Program-made: the position numbers and the translations under genes
Shown here: positions 17,201-25,927 of the stretch, piece after piece
How positions within the stretch are numbered: position 1 is the stretch's first letter
Layout of the letters: each line of letters begins with the position of its first letter
The notes under the pieces: model-generated
What the model was told of the DNA's origin: nothing
Database searches by the model: none
The model's input: only the letters and a program-made list of their open reading frames with translations
NCBI GenBank assembly: GCA_026394055.1
Contig: JAPKYZ010000062.1
Location: 16,594-80,593, forward strand
Direction: 5' to 3'
Origin: Acidobacteriota bacterium
GTDB taxonomy: Bacteria; Acidobacteriota; Terriglobia; Bryobacterales; Bryobacteraceae
DNA: 64,000 nucleotides

Positions 17201-18537
17201 TCCAGCAGCTAGCCACTGATGTCGTCGCGCGCGCCTTGAAACTGGGCGCGACGGAGGCCGAATGTACGGTCGCTGAAGGCAATGAGTTCTCCGCCAGCGT
17301 CCGGCTGGGTGAAGTGGAGCAGCTCAAAGAGGCCGGCTCACGGGGCGCAGGCATCCGCGTCCTGATCGGCCAACGGACCGGCTCCGCCACCACCTCCGAT
17401 CTCACCAAAGAGGGCGTGGAGCGCATGGTCCGCGCGGCAATCGACAATGCCAGCGTCACCACCGATGACCCATTTGCCGGTCTGCCCGATGCGGCGGAGT
17501 TGGGCTCAATCGACGTCGATCTCGAAACCTATTCCGAAGCGGTGGAGCAGCTGGAGGCCGAGTGGAAGATCGCCCAAGCCAAGGCGGCGGAGGCAGCGGC
17601 GCTGCAGTATGACCCGCGCATCACCAACTCCGAGGGCGGGTCGTTTGACACCTACCTGAGCTCCCGCGCCTTTGCCAACTCGCGCGGCTTTTCGGGGCTG
17701 GCGCGGTCGTCTTCCTGCTCCATTGCGGCGATTCCCGTGGCCAAAGAGGGCGAGAAGATGGAGCGCGACTACTGGTTCTCCATCGCCCGCCGTCCGGACC
17801 GGCTGGAGGCGGCGGACCTGGTGGGCCGCTTGGCGGCTCAACGTGCGGTGCGCCGTTTGGGGGCGCGCAAGGTATCGACGCAAAAGGTGCCCATCGTGTT
17901 TGAGCCCCGCATCGCGCGCAGCTTGCTGGGCAATCTGTTTGAGGCGGTCAGCGGCGATTCGATCTACCGGCAGGCTTCATTTCTGAACGGCCGACTGGGC
18001 GAGCGGGTGGCCAGCGAGTACATCACCGTCATCGACGACCCCACCATTCCGGGCCTGTTCGGCAGCTGGCCTTTTGATGATGAAGGCGTGCGCGCCCGCC
18101 GCAAAGTGGTGGTGGATCGCGGCATTCTGAAAACCTACCTGCACAACACCTACACGGCGAAGAAGCTGGGCACGTCGACCACCGGCAACGCGGCGCGCGG
18201 CCTGGCTGGAAATGCTTATGTCGATCACGGGAACTTCTTTCTGGAAGCGGGGTCTAAGACCTCTGAGCAAATGATCAGCGGCATTAAGAGCGGCCTCTAC
18301 GTCACCGAACTGATGGGCCAGGGCGTCAACGTCGTCAATGGCGACTATTCGCGCGGCGCGGCCGGCATGTGGATTGAGAATGGCGAGCTGGCCTACCCGG
18401 TGAGCGAGATCACCATTGCGGGTAATCTGAAACAGATGCTGCTCGATATCGAAGAACCCGGCGCGGACCTGGAGTTCCGCGGCTCCGTCGCCAGCCCCAC
18501 CCTCAAGATTCGGGAGATGACCGTCAGTGGCAACTAG
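17197..18537 (+). CDS. tldE: TldE/PmbA metalloprotease subunit
   Basis: The 446-residue PmbA/TldE homologue is related to TldD but lacks the HExxH zinc site, as expected for this subunit. Typical segments are AGIRVLIGQRTGSATTSDLT, the late STTGNAARGLAGNAYVDHGN stretch and GLYVTELMGQGVNVVNGDYS. It completes the TldD/E peptidase. The start is GTG 17197 in a GTGA overlap with tldD, giving coupled, probably equimolar translation. No modified-peptide precursor was recognised nearby, so a housekeeping proteolytic role is the simplest reading. Confidence 0.92.
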   Translation: MIQQLATDVVARALKLGATEAECTVAEGNEFSASVRLGEVEQLKEAGSRGAGIRVLIGQRTGSATTSDLTKEGVERMVRAAIDNASVTTDDPFAGLPDAAELGSIDVDLETYSEAVEQLEAEWKIAQAKAAEAAALQYDPRITNSEGGSFDTYLSSRAFANSRGFSGLARSSSCSIAAIPVAKEGEKMERDYWFSIARRPDRLEAADLVGRLAAQRAVRRLGARKVSTQKVPIVFEPRIARSLLGNLFEAVSGDSIYRQASFLNGRLGERVASEYITVIDDPTIPGLFGSWPFDDEGVRARRKVVVDRGILKTYLHNTYTAKKLGTSTTGNAARGLAGNAYVDHGNFFLEAGSKTSEQMISGIKSGLYVTELMGQGVNVVNGDYSRGAAGMWIENGELAYPVSEITIAGNLKQMLLDIEEPGADLEFRGSVASPTLKIREMTVSGN

Positions 18538-18946
18538 AGCAACTCGCATTGCCCTGCCCTTGCTCGCCCTGCTGTCGGCCTGTGCCACGGGTCCCAAGGA
18601 ACCCACCGCGCTAACGCCAGAGGCGAAAGCCTACGTGAAGAACCTCGGCCTGGCGGGCGTCGAAATGAAGGCCGCCGAATCGTTCTCCGGCCAGCAGGTG
18701 GTGGAGATCCTGGGCCAGATCACCAACAAGGGCGATCGCCATCTCAAGACGGTGGAAGTGATGTGCGTCTTCTATGACCCCACCGGCCAAGTGGTGGCGC
18801 GCGAGCGCGTGGCCATTGTGCGCGAAAAGACCGGCGGCCTGAAGCCGGGTGACACCAAGCCGTTCCGTCTGCCCTTTGACACGCTGCCCGCCAGTTGGAA
18901 CCAAGCGGCCCCGGGCCTCGTCATCGCCGCGATTGTGTTCGGCTGA
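18527..18946 (+). CDS. Putative lipoprotein with an FxLYD-like beta-sandwich domain
   Basis: The 139-residue protein has a lipobox (LLSAC, cysteine at residue 19), so it should be membrane-anchored after signal peptidase II cleavage. The mature domain (about 45-139) has VVEILGQITNKGDRHLKTVEVMCVFYDPTG and LKPGDTKPFRLPFD, the pattern of small immunoglobulin-like FxLYD/DUF3426-type domains common in acidobacterial and deltaproteobacterial lipoproteins. The GTG start overlaps the tldE end by 11 bases. Its function is unknown; location suggests an envelope role alongside TldD/E. Confidence 0.75.
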   Translation: MATRATRIALPLLALLSACATGPKEPTALTPEAKAYVKNLGLAGVEMKAAESFSGQQVVEILGQITNKGDRHLKTVEVMCVFYDPTGQVVARERVAIVREKTGGLKPGDTKPFRLPFDTLPASWNQAAPGLVIAAIVFG

Positions 18947-18960
18947 GGCGGCATCCTCCG

Positions 18961-20505
18961 ATGGCCCACATCCTGCTGGTGGAAGATAACGCTGACCAGC
19001 TATTGCTGCGCCGCCTGATTCTGGAGCGCGCCGGGCACACCGTCACACCCGCCGCCACTGCCGCCGAAGCTCGCTTGGCGCTGGAGCCCGCGCCCGATGT
19101 GGCGGTGATGGATTTAAGCCTCCCCGGCATCGAAGATGGCTTGGCGCTGGTGCGTGACGTGTCGGCTGCGTGCCCTTCAACGAAGATCGCCATCTTGAGC
19201 GGCTGGACGGCTGCTCTTGAAGGGCGCCCCGAAAAGGCGCTGGTAGCTGCTACGATCACGAAGCCTTCTACGGCCAAACATCTCATGGACATCATCGCCA
19301 AGCTTGCCCTGTGTCTGTTGCTGATCCTGCCCGCCTGGGGCCGGGAGTTCGCCTTCGAATCCACCGGCCGCGGCGAAACAGTAGCGGAGCTCGATCTCCG
19401 GTCAAACGCATCAGACTGGGGCATTGCGCGACGGCAGGCGGCAGTGGCCAAGGTATCGGTCGATGGCGGGGACCCGCAGCATGTCTGGGTGCTGGGCGAA
19501 CGCAAGGGCCCGGTCAGCGTCTTTTTGGGCCAGCTGCCTGCGGGCAAGCACCGGCTCTCGATCGAGCGCGATGAGACGTTCTCCGCCCCGGATTCGACGC
19601 TCGATGTGCGGGGGGCGAAGTTCAGTGAGGACTCCGGCGCCATCCTCGCCAACGCGCCTGTGCTCTATGCCCGGGAAGATACGATGGGCAAGTTCTCCGA
19701 CATCCCGCTGCTGGTCTACGCCGAGCGCCTGCCCGGCGGCATCCTGCAGTACACCATCGTCTTTTCAAACGAAGATGGCGGCACCTCCACGCGCGGCCTG
19801 ATGGCCGTCTGGGGCCGCACCACCGACATCGAATACATCTACCGGGTCGGCACCGACGGCAAGGCCATCATCCAAGCCAAGGATCACAAAGACATCCCCT
19901 ATGATGGTCCGCTTGAAGGGCATCACCCGCTGCTGGTGCCGGTGACCAAGAACAACATGGTGGCGCCCACCACGACTGAAAAGAGCAAGACCGCCATGCG
20001 CTTCCAGCTGGTGCCCATGGAAGTGGAATTGAGCACGCACTCCCGCGAGATCGTGATGGACCGCGCGCCCTGGACCTACGCCGTCGCGGCCAAAGAGCTG
20101 ACCCGCGAAGGGCGCCTGGATCAGATCGGCGACCCGCGCAACTATCTCTATCTCGAAGCCAGCATCACGAGCGTCAAAGCGCGCCTGGGCTTCAAGGTCC
20201 GCTTGGTGACGGAGACGGCCTGGCGCATGTCGCACCGGGATGACCGTCGCCTGGCGATCGAACGCTCCGGCTGGGTTCGCTCGACGATTGCCCTGCCTGC
20301 GGGCACCAGCCCGAAGCAGATCGCCGAATTTGGCTACGACTGCCTGCCCAACGAGAAAGACGGCGTCAAGGACCCGGGTGCTGCGTGCAAGATCGAACAG
20401 ATCTCCCCAGCCTTCTTCCTGACGCCGGACTACCTGCCGGGGCGCCCGTTCAAGCTGCCGCCCACCGTCATCCCGGCGCCACCAGCGCCACCGCGCAAGC
20501 CGTGA
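18961..20505 (+). CDS. Receiver domain fused to a signal-anchor and extracytoplasmic domain
   Basis: The 514-residue open frame begins with a CheY-like receiver (residues 1-about 115): acidic pair E8/D9, phosphoacceptor D51 in VMDLSLPG, S80 and K101 in TITKPS. The last receiver helix (HLMDIIAKL) runs straight into LALCLLLILPAWG, a signal peptide-like hydrophobic stretch, and then about 385 residues of a beta-rich domain I do not recognise, with a Pro-rich tail. No stop codon separates the parts. Either a cytoplasmic receiver is tethered to a membrane-spanning protein, or a second product begins at the in-frame ATG 19285 (residue 109), which would have a good signal peptide. No clear ribosome-binding site precedes that ATG. 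The gene follows the lipoprotein by 14 bases and overlaps the DUF167 gene by four. Confidence 0.7.
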   Translation: MAHILLVEDNADQLLLRRLILERAGHTVTPAATAAEARLALEPAPDVAVMDLSLPGIEDGLALVRDVSAACPSTKIAILSGWTAALEGRPEKALVAATITKPSTAKHLMDIIAKLALCLLLILPAWGREFAFESTGRGETVAELDLRSNASDWGIARRQAAVAKVSVDGGDPQHVWVLGERKGPVSVFLGQLPAGKHRLSIERDETFSAPDSTLDVRGAKFSEDSGAILANAPVLYAREDTMGKFSDIPLLVYAERLPGGILQYTIVFSNEDGGTSTRGLMAVWGRTTDIEYIYRVGTDGKAIIQAKDHKDIPYDGPLEGHHPLLVPVTKNNMVAPTTTEKSKTAMRFQLVPMEVELSTHSREIVMDRAPWTYAVAAKELTREGRLDQIGDPRNYLYLEASITSVKARLGFKVRLVTETAWRMSHRDDRRLAIERSGWVRSTIALPAGTSPKQIAEFGYDCLPNEKDGVKDPGAACKIEQISPAFFLTPDYLPGRPFKLPPTVIPAPPAPPRKP

Positions 20506-20738
20506 AGACCGTCACGCTGAACGTCAAAGTGGTGCCGCGCAGCAGCCGGTCAGAAGTGGCGGGCACCATGGACGACGGCACACTGAAAGTGAAGGTGGCG
20601 GCAGTGCCGGAAAGAGGCAAGGCAAACGAAGAATTGTGCTCCGTCTTGGCCGCCCACTACCAAGTACCCGCGCGCGACGTCACGGTGATTGCTGGGTTGA
20701 CGTCGACGCGCAAGACGGTACGGATTGTGCTGCCGTGA
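20502..20738 (+). CDS. DUF167 (YggU-type) small protein
   Basis: The 78-residue protein has the DUF167 pattern: VKVVPRSSRSEVAG, DGTLKVKVAAVPERGKANEEL and the final GLTSTRKTVRI. Members are small alpha/beta proteins of unknown function conserved across bacteria and eukaryotes. The GTG start at 20502 overlaps the preceding stop (GTGA), so it ends the run that begins with tldD. The size matches the family norm. A large palindromic repeat follows. Confidence 0.88.
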   Translation: MKTVTLNVKVVPRSSRSEVAGTMDDGTLKVKVAAVPERGKANEELCSVLAAHYQVPARDVTVIAGLTSTRKTVRIVLP

Positions 20739-20786
20739 CCGGCTAGAGCCGTGCTTCACACAGAGTGGCGTGAATGCCACCCAAGC

Positions 20787-20917
20787 GTGTGGCGCAGGCT
20801 TCAGCCTGCAGCGGGACTTCAGTCCCGCCCGGCCAGCGCCGCAATGTCGTGCCGCTCTCCCGAAAGTTCCCCCGGGGCGGACTAAAGTCCGCCTGCAGGC
20901 TGAAGCCTGCGCCACAC
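20787..20917. repeat. Palindromic repeat family C, full element
   Basis: The 131-base element has outer arms of 25 bases that are exact reverse complements (20787-20811 and 20893-20917). Inside each end is a smaller hairpin: GCGGGACT-TC-AGTCCCGC on the left (20811-20828) and GGCGGACT-AA-AGTCCGCC on the right (20877-20894). It fills the junction between the convergent DUF167 and SDR genes. A half copy lies in coding sequence at 32277-32323. Confidence 0.88.
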
Positions 20918-20932
20918 GTGACATAGCAGCAA

Positions 20933-21712
20933 CTACACCATGAACATGCCGCCATTGATCTCAATCGTCTGGCCGTGAATAAAGCGGCCGGCGTGGGAGC
21001 ACAGGAAGACGATGGTGTCGGCGATCTCTTCGTTGGTGCCGAGCGCACCGGCAGGCGTCGAGGCCTTCATGGTGTCGAGCATCGCTTGCGTCGAAAACAC
21101 TTCGTGGAAGTGGTTGTCCACCGTGCCAGGGGAGACTGCATTCACTTGGATGCCTTGCGGGGCGAGCTCCTTCGCCATGCCCTTGGTGTAGCAGGCCACG
21201 GCGGCTTTGGCGGAGGCGTAGAGGGCCGCGCCCAGGCCGCCGCCATTGCGGGCGGCGATGGAGGAGAGGTTGATGATCCAGCCAGACTTACGCTCGATCA
21301 TGCCGGGCACGACGGCTTGGGCGATGAACCAGGCGCTCTTGACGTTCAGCGTGTAGACTTCATCGAACAGCTCCGGCGTGGTTTCGGCAATCCGCGCGCG
21401 CTTCACCAGCGATCCGGCGTTGTTGACCAGGATGTCGATCGGCGCGTTCAACCGCTTCAACGCGTCGCAGAAGGCGGCGACGCCTGCCGTCGAGCCCAGC
21501 TCACCCTGCAGGATCTGCGCCGTGGCACCGGCCGCGCGCACCTCGGCCGCGGTCTCTTCCGCACCCGCCAGATGGCCGCCGTAGTGCACGATGACGTGCG
21601 CCACGCCCGCCTTCGCCAGCGCCACCGCCGTGGCTTGCCCGATCCCGCGCGAGGCGCCCGTAACTAGCGCCGTTCGTCCTTGAAACTCACTCTTACTTAG
21701 TAACTGGCTCAT
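20933..21712 (-). CDS. Short-chain dehydrogenase/reductase
   Basis: The 259-residue protein has the classical SDR fold: cofactor loop TGASRGIG (residues 18-25), NNAG (about 97), serine in NLSSIAARNG, Y-x3-K in YASAK and a VSPGTVDN motif. It resembles FabG/glucose-1-dehydrogenase-type NAD(P)H oxidoreductases; the substrate cannot be assigned. The ATG overlaps the stop of the Hsp70-like gene by four bases, so the two are translationally coupled, an unusual pairing. The 3' end converges with the DUF167 gene across repeat C. Confidence 0.9.
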   Translation of the reverse strand: MSQLLSKSEFQGRTALVTGASRGIGQATAVALAKAGVAHVIVHYGGHLAGAEETAAEVRAAGATAQILQGELGSTAGVAAFCDALKRLNAPIDILVNNAGSLVKRARIAETTPELFDEVYTLNVKSAWFIAQAVVPGMIERKSGWIINLSSIAARNGGGLGAALYASAKAAVACYTKGMAKELAPQGIQVNAVSPGTVDNHFHEVFSTQAMLDTMKASTPAGALGTNEEIADTIVFLCSHAGRFIHGQTIEINGGMFMV

Positions 21713-23247
21713 GCTTTCACTTTTCTCCTGGTCGACCGCACGGGCTTGGCCGGTGCCGCGTCATGATTCCATCGCCCCAACCGGTACCGGCGCGCATAGT
21801 CCGCGGTCTGGTTCTCGATGGATACTTCCACCACTCCATTTTCATCGCAGGACCAGGCTTCGACAATCTCCTGTTGCTGCGCCACGCCACTATGACACAC
21901 GGCGGCGGGCGATAGTTGGTCCACTCCCCGCAAGGCCGGGTCAAAGGGAAACAGAATCTCATCCCACAGCGTCAGGTTGCCCGCCGGTTCTCCATTGGGG
22001 CCCAAGGCGGTGGCCTCCAGATAGCGGAAGTGCCCGATGTTGTGCGCGGGCGAATACGTCCGCTGGCGCACCAGCGCGGGCTCTCCTGGACGCGGCAGGA
22101 TGGCGCCTTTGGCGAAGATGGGGTCGAAGATGATGCGCGTGCCGCAGTCCGCTTCACGCCAGACGCCGAAGTAGCGCGAGAAGCGCTCACGGAGCGTGAA
22201 GCCGCCCGCCCCGTCAGCCTGGATCGCGAGCCCAATGGCCGTCGCCGCCCGCGTATAAGCGGAGCGCTTCACCCGCCGCCCGAACCGCTCCCGCAACATG
22301 CGCGACACCAGCGGCAGCTCACTGGCCCCACCGGTGATGTAGAGCACGTCGGGAGGGGCGCCATTCGTGTCGAGCAGCAGGTCGTCGACGGCATGCAGCG
22401 TCTCTTCGATCAGCGGGCGGCAGCGCTCATAGTAGTCGGTCACGGGAATGGTGACGGGGCCGTGGTCCGTCTCGACCAGCAGGCGGCGGCTGTTGGGTGT
22501 CAGCGACTCCTTCAACTCGCGGCACTGTTCCAGCAGGCGGAAATGCGCACCGGGACCCAAGCGGTCCAGTTGACCATCGGGCAGCGCTATTTCGGCGATC
22601 ACTTCATCAAAATCATCGCCGCCCAACGTGGAGATGCCTTCGGTGGCCACCACTTCCTGCTCCCCACTGCGGAGCACGACGCGGGAGGCGTCAAAGGTGC
22701 CTCCGCCCAAGTCGTAGATCAACAGCGACTCGCACGCGGGCGTGGCCACCGGAGCCGCCTCGCCTCGGCGGGAAGCGTGCATATATTCCAGTCCCGCGGC
22801 GGAGGGCTCATTCAGCAGACCCAACACCGCAAACCCGGCGCGGCGGAAGGCTTCGCCGGTCAGGAAGCGCTGGTTGGAGTTGGCGTTGGCGGGCACGCCC
22901 AGGAACACCTGGTGGACATCCGGCCGCAGTCCGGCGCGGATGGCCATGGCGAGCCCGGTGAGCAGATCGAGCAGCAGATACTCTGTCGCGCCCACCGCCA
23001 CGCGGGTGGCTGGACCGGCCGACTCAAGCAGGCGCTTCAGGCTGCGCAGGAGGGTCCACGACGGGTCCGCCGCCACCGCCGCCGCCGCCCAGCCGAAGCG
23101 CAGCTCAGGACCACGGACCGCAGCCAGAGCCGGAATCCACTCGCGGGGCTGGCCCTCGGCGTCGTCAAACGGGAGCACGGGATAGTTGCCGCGATCAGCG
23201 GCGGCCACCACGATACGGGTGGTGCCGAAATCAATGCCCAACTTCAT
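21709..23247 (-). CDS. Hsp70-family (DnaK/HscA-like) protein, short form
   Basis: The 512-residue protein has an actin-like ATPase domain: phosphate-1 IDFGTTRIVVA at the start, VFLGVPANANSNQRFL, NEPSAAGLEY, phosphate-2 LIYDLGGGTFDASRV and the adenosine motif YITGGASELPLV. The C-terminal part (about 350-512) is beta-rich but much shorter than a canonical DnaK substrate domain plus lid, so this is a divergent Hsp70-like protein rather than the housekeeping DnaK. A basic tail (RSTRRKVKA) ends it. It is coupled to the SDR gene; client and role are unknown. Confidence 0.88.
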   Translation of the reverse strand: MKLGIDFGTTRIVVAAADRGNYPVLPFDDAEGQPREWIPALAAVRGPELRFGWAAAAVAADPSWTLLRSLKRLLESAGPATRVAVGATEYLLLDLLTGLAMAIRAGLRPDVHQVFLGVPANANSNQRFLTGEAFRRAGFAVLGLLNEPSAAGLEYMHASRRGEAAPVATPACESLLIYDLGGGTFDASRVVLRSGEQEVVATEGISTLGGDDFDEVIAEIALPDGQLDRLGPGAHFRLLEQCRELKESLTPNSRRLLVETDHGPVTIPVTDYYERCRPLIEETLHAVDDLLLDTNGAPPDVLYITGGASELPLVSRMLRERFGRRVKRSAYTRAATAIGLAIQADGAGGFTLRERFSRYFGVWREADCGTRIIFDPIFAKGAILPRPGEPALVRQRTYSPAHNIGHFRYLEATALGPNGEPAGNLTLWDEILFPFDPALRGVDQLSPAAVCHSGVAQQQEIVEAWSCDENGVVEVSIENQTADYARRYRLGRWNHDAAPAKPVRSTRRKVKA

Positions 23248-23318
23248 GTGATGGTCCGGCCGGAAAATGCACCGGGACCTCTAGCTTAGCGCTTGCGGTT
23301 GGGCGCAGGCGGCGCGCT

Positions 23319-24365
23319 TTATGCTTGACCGGTGAGATAGTGGACGACGACGTAGCAGAGGGCGGCGACAAGGGCGGCGGCCGGCAGCGTCAGCAGCCAG
23401 GCCCACACGATATTCGCGGCCAGCTTCCACCGGACGGCTTTCAGGCGTTGGATGCTGCCGACGCCCGCGATGGCGTCGGTAATGACGTGGGTGGTGGAGA
23501 CCGGGATGCCCAGGTAAGTGGGGAACAGAATCGCCAGCGCGCCGGCTGTCTCCGCACAGAACCCGCCGCGCGGCTTCAGGCGCGTCAGCTTGGCGCCCAT
23601 GGTGTGCACAATGCGCCAGCCGCCGGTCATAGTGCCCAGCGAGATGGCGGCATGGGCGGAAAAGACCACCCAGGGTTGCACGACAAAGTCGGTCAGGTAC
23701 CCGCCCGCGATCAGGGCGCTGGTCATGATGCCCATGGTCTTTTGCGCGTCGTTGGCGCCGTGCGAGTAGCTGAACAAGGCCGCCGAGACCAGCTGGAGAC
23801 GGCGGAACCAGGAGTCCATGTTCTTGGGCGTCGACTTCCGGAACATCCAGTAGACCGAAATCATGAGGATGTAGGCCAGGATCATGCCCAGCAGGGGGGC
23901 GACAACGATAAAGAACATCGTCCGGATCCAGCCCGCCGGTACGATGGCGCCCAGCATGGTGGCGGGTCCGGTGGTCAGCGCGGCGCGGGCCATGGCTGCT
24001 CCGGCATAGCCGCCGATCAAGGCGTGAGAACTGGAGGTGGGCAGGCCCAGCCACCAAGTAATTAAGTCCCAGGCAATGGCGCCTAATAGACCAGTAAGAA
24101 TGACATAGGAGTTACTCGAAAACTCGGCCGTCACCATGCCGGAGCCGACGGTTTTGGCTACTTTAGCCGCATCCAGCGCCAGCAACAGCGGCACGGCGGC
24201 GATAAAATTCCAGAACGCGGCCCAAAGGACGGCCTGAAACGGGGTCAGGACGCGCGTGGCGACAATGGTAGCTACTGAGTTCGCCGCATCGTGGAAGCCG
24301 TTGATGTAATCAAAAATCAGCGCTACGACGATGATGGCGATGACCAGAATGAGGGTCGTCGACAT
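23319..24365 (-). CDS. pitA: PiT-family inorganic phosphate transporter
   Basis: The 348-residue membrane protein has the two PiT signature repeats: FDYINGFHDAANSVATIVATRVL at the N-terminus and SYSHGANDAQKTMGIM in the second half, with about ten membrane segments. PiT proteins import phosphate, often as metal-phosphate complexes, by proton or sodium symport. The gene starts nine bases after the stop of the DUF47 gene, its usual regulatory partner, so the two form one transport unit. The symbol is used in the general sense of the Pit family. Confidence 0.92.
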   Translation of the reverse strand: MSTTLILVIAIIVVALIFDYINGFHDAANSVATIVATRVLTPFQAVLWAAFWNFIAAVPLLLALDAAKVAKTVGSGMVTAEFSSNSYVILTGLLGAIAWDLITWWLGLPTSSSHALIGGYAGAAMARAALTTGPATMLGAIVPAGWIRTMFFIVVAPLLGMILAYILMISVYWMFRKSTPKNMDSWFRRLQLVSAALFSYSHGANDAQKTMGIMTSALIAGGYLTDFVVQPWVVFSAHAAISLGTMTGGWRIVHTMGAKLTRLKPRGGFCAETAGALAILFPTYLGIPVSTTHVITDAIAGVGSIQRLKAVRWKLAANIVWAWLLTLPAAALVAALCYVVVHYLTGQA

Positions 24366-24374
24366 AACAGGCGA

Positions 24375-24989
24375 TCAGCTATTTTTCACGACAACGTTTT
24401 GGAGCCGGTCCGCGACGTCCTCGCAGGCGTCGGTGGCCGCTTCCAGCGTTTCGTAAACTTCTTTGTACTTGATGAGCCGGATGGGGTCCTTCTCCTGCTC
24501 AAACAAAGCTGCCACGGCGGCGCGGACCACCCGGTCGGCCGCTTCTTCCAGCCGGTTCACCTCAATGCAGTGCACCAGCACGGATTCCTGTCTTTCCAGC
24601 GCCAGAAACGCGCGTTGCAAGTTCTGCACGCACTCTTCCACCAGCTTCACCAGGTCCTTAAGCGGCGGCGTTACCTGATCGATGCGGTAGGAATTCATCC
24701 GGTGCGTGGCGTCTTCGATGTAGTCGATGACGTCGTCCAGGTGCGAGGCAAGCGATTGGATGTCTTCCGGATCAATGGGCGTGATGAAGGTCTCGCCCAG
24801 CTTGATGTAGATCTCGTGGATAACGCTATCGGCCTGCTGCTCCAGGTCGGTGACCTTTACCTCGGTTTCTGGTAGAGCGGTCAAGCCTTGCTCCAGCCCG
24901 TGGCGCAGGGTCTGCGCGGACGCCAGGATCAAGGAGACCTGTTGATTGAAAAAGTGGAAAAACTTCTCTTCCCGTGGGAGAAATCGCAT
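24375..24989 (-). CDS. DUF47 (PhoU-like) Pit accessory protein
   Basis: The 204-residue all-helical protein of the DUF47/PhoU-like family has the segments KVTDLEQQADSVIHEIY, PIDPEDIQSLASHLDDVIDY and KEVYETLEAATDACEDVADR, which contain the paired E/D-x3-D metal-binding helices of PhoU folds. Members accompany Pit transporters and are thought to modulate phosphate transport. It is nine bases upstream of the transporter gene and 96 bases downstream of ttcA on the same strand. Confidence 0.92.
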   Translation of the reverse strand: MRFLPREEKFFHFFNQQVSLILASAQTLRHGLEQGLTALPETEVKVTDLEQQADSVIHEIYIKLGETFITPIDPEDIQSLASHLDDVIDYIEDATHRMNSYRIDQVTPPLKDLVKLVEECVQNLQRAFLALERQESVLVHCIEVNRLEEAADRVVRAAVAALFEQEKDPIRLIKYKEVYETLEAATDACEDVADRLQNVVVKNS

Positions 24990-25085
24990 ACGAGGCTAGT
25001 CTTTTGGTCTCTTTTTGGTGCGTTTTCGCGTCTGTCGGCAACCTATCTTCGCATCGCGCCGAAAGGCGGGTCAACCGAAGGTTGG

Positions 25086-25874
25086 TTACGAACTCGTTAA
25101 AACAGGGAGTAGGGTATCCGCCGGAATTTCATCGGCGGCGTCCGGGTCCAGATAACGTGGATCGAGCAGCCTTTGGGGCTTGATGTTGCCCATCGCCCCC
25201 AGCAGCGTCTCTTTCAGATAGGGGTGCTCCTGTTCCAATTCCACGAAAATGTCGCGCAACGACCGGCGAACGGTCCCGGTCTTCTGGGAGCAGCCGCAGG
25301 GGATCACCGGAGCCGCCAGCGTACCCGCGTACTGCGTGGTCAATTTCTCATCCACAAACACCAGCGGACGGATCAGGCGAAAATCCTTGTTCTTCGAATA
25401 CGTCACCGGCGGCAACGCGGACAGCTGCCCGGTGTACATCGCATTGCGCAGGAAAGCCTCGCAAAAATCGTCGGCGGTGTGACCCAGCGCGATCACGTTG
25501 GCGCCCAATTCCTTGCCCACCTGATAGACCGCGCGGCGCCGGAAGCGGCTGCAGACGTCACAGCCGTGGTCCGGCTGCTCGTCGATCAAGCGGAAGGAGG
25601 GGCCGTCTTCAAAATAGGTCCATTCAATGCCACGGGAGCGCAACCACTCGCCAGTGGGGGCGAACGGAGCCAGGAATTTCCCCTGTTCGATCGTAAACGC
25701 GCAGACCGAAAAATCAATGGGAGCACGCTTTTGCAGCGACAGCAGGGCGTCGAGCAGGGTCAGTGAGTCCTTGCCGCCGGAAACGCCCACGGCCACGCGG
25801 TCGCCATCGCGGATCATCTTGAAGCGTGTGACGGCCTCGGCTACTTTGCGGCCAATGGTTCTTTCCAGGTCCAA
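25086..25874 (-). CDS. ttcA: TtcA-type tRNA 2-thiocytidine synthase
   Basis: The 262-residue protein is a PP-loop ATPase: SGGKDSLTLLDALL after RVAVGV, then CDVCSR and the later ADDFCEAFLRN segment. Members with two Cys-x2-Cys-type sites bind an Fe-S cluster and thiolate cytidine 32 of tRNA; here CDVC is present and a second CGC site occurs in PVIPCGCSQKTG. The start is uncertain. ATG 25943 lies inside the divergent gene and adds 23 unconserved residues. TTG 25874 is chosen because the conserved region begins there and TATAAT ends six bases upstream. Confidence 0.85.
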   Translation of the reverse strand: MDLERTIGRKVAEAVTRFKMIRDGDRVAVGVSGGKDSLTLLDALLSLQKRAPIDFSVCAFTIEQGKFLAPFAPTGEWLRSRGIEWTYFEDGPSFRLIDEQPDHGCDVCSRFRRRAVYQVGKELGANVIALGHTADDFCEAFLRNAMYTGQLSALPPVTYSKNKDFRLIRPLVFVDEKLTTQYAGTLAAPVIPCGCSQKTGTVRRSLRDIFVELEQEHPYLKETLLGAMGNIKPQRLLDPRYLDPDAADEIPADTLLPVLTSS

Positions 25875-25880
25875 TCTTCC

Positions 25881-25886
25881 ATTATA
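25881..25886 (-). promoter_or_regulatory. Consensus -10 hexamer before ttcA
   Basis: On the minus strand a perfect TATAAT runs from 25886 to 25881, six bases before the TTG at 25874. If used, the transcript begins at the start codon. No clear -35 element is visible at the usual distance. Confidence 0.4.
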
Positions 25887-25927
25887 GTTTCTTACAGCAC
25901 CAACTAGTTGAGGAAAGAAGCCACAAA

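Noticed and set aside
21916..23289. Long open frame (457 codons) antisense to the Hsp70-like gene
   Set aside because: Shadow of the Hsp70-like coding sequence; no recognisable domain.
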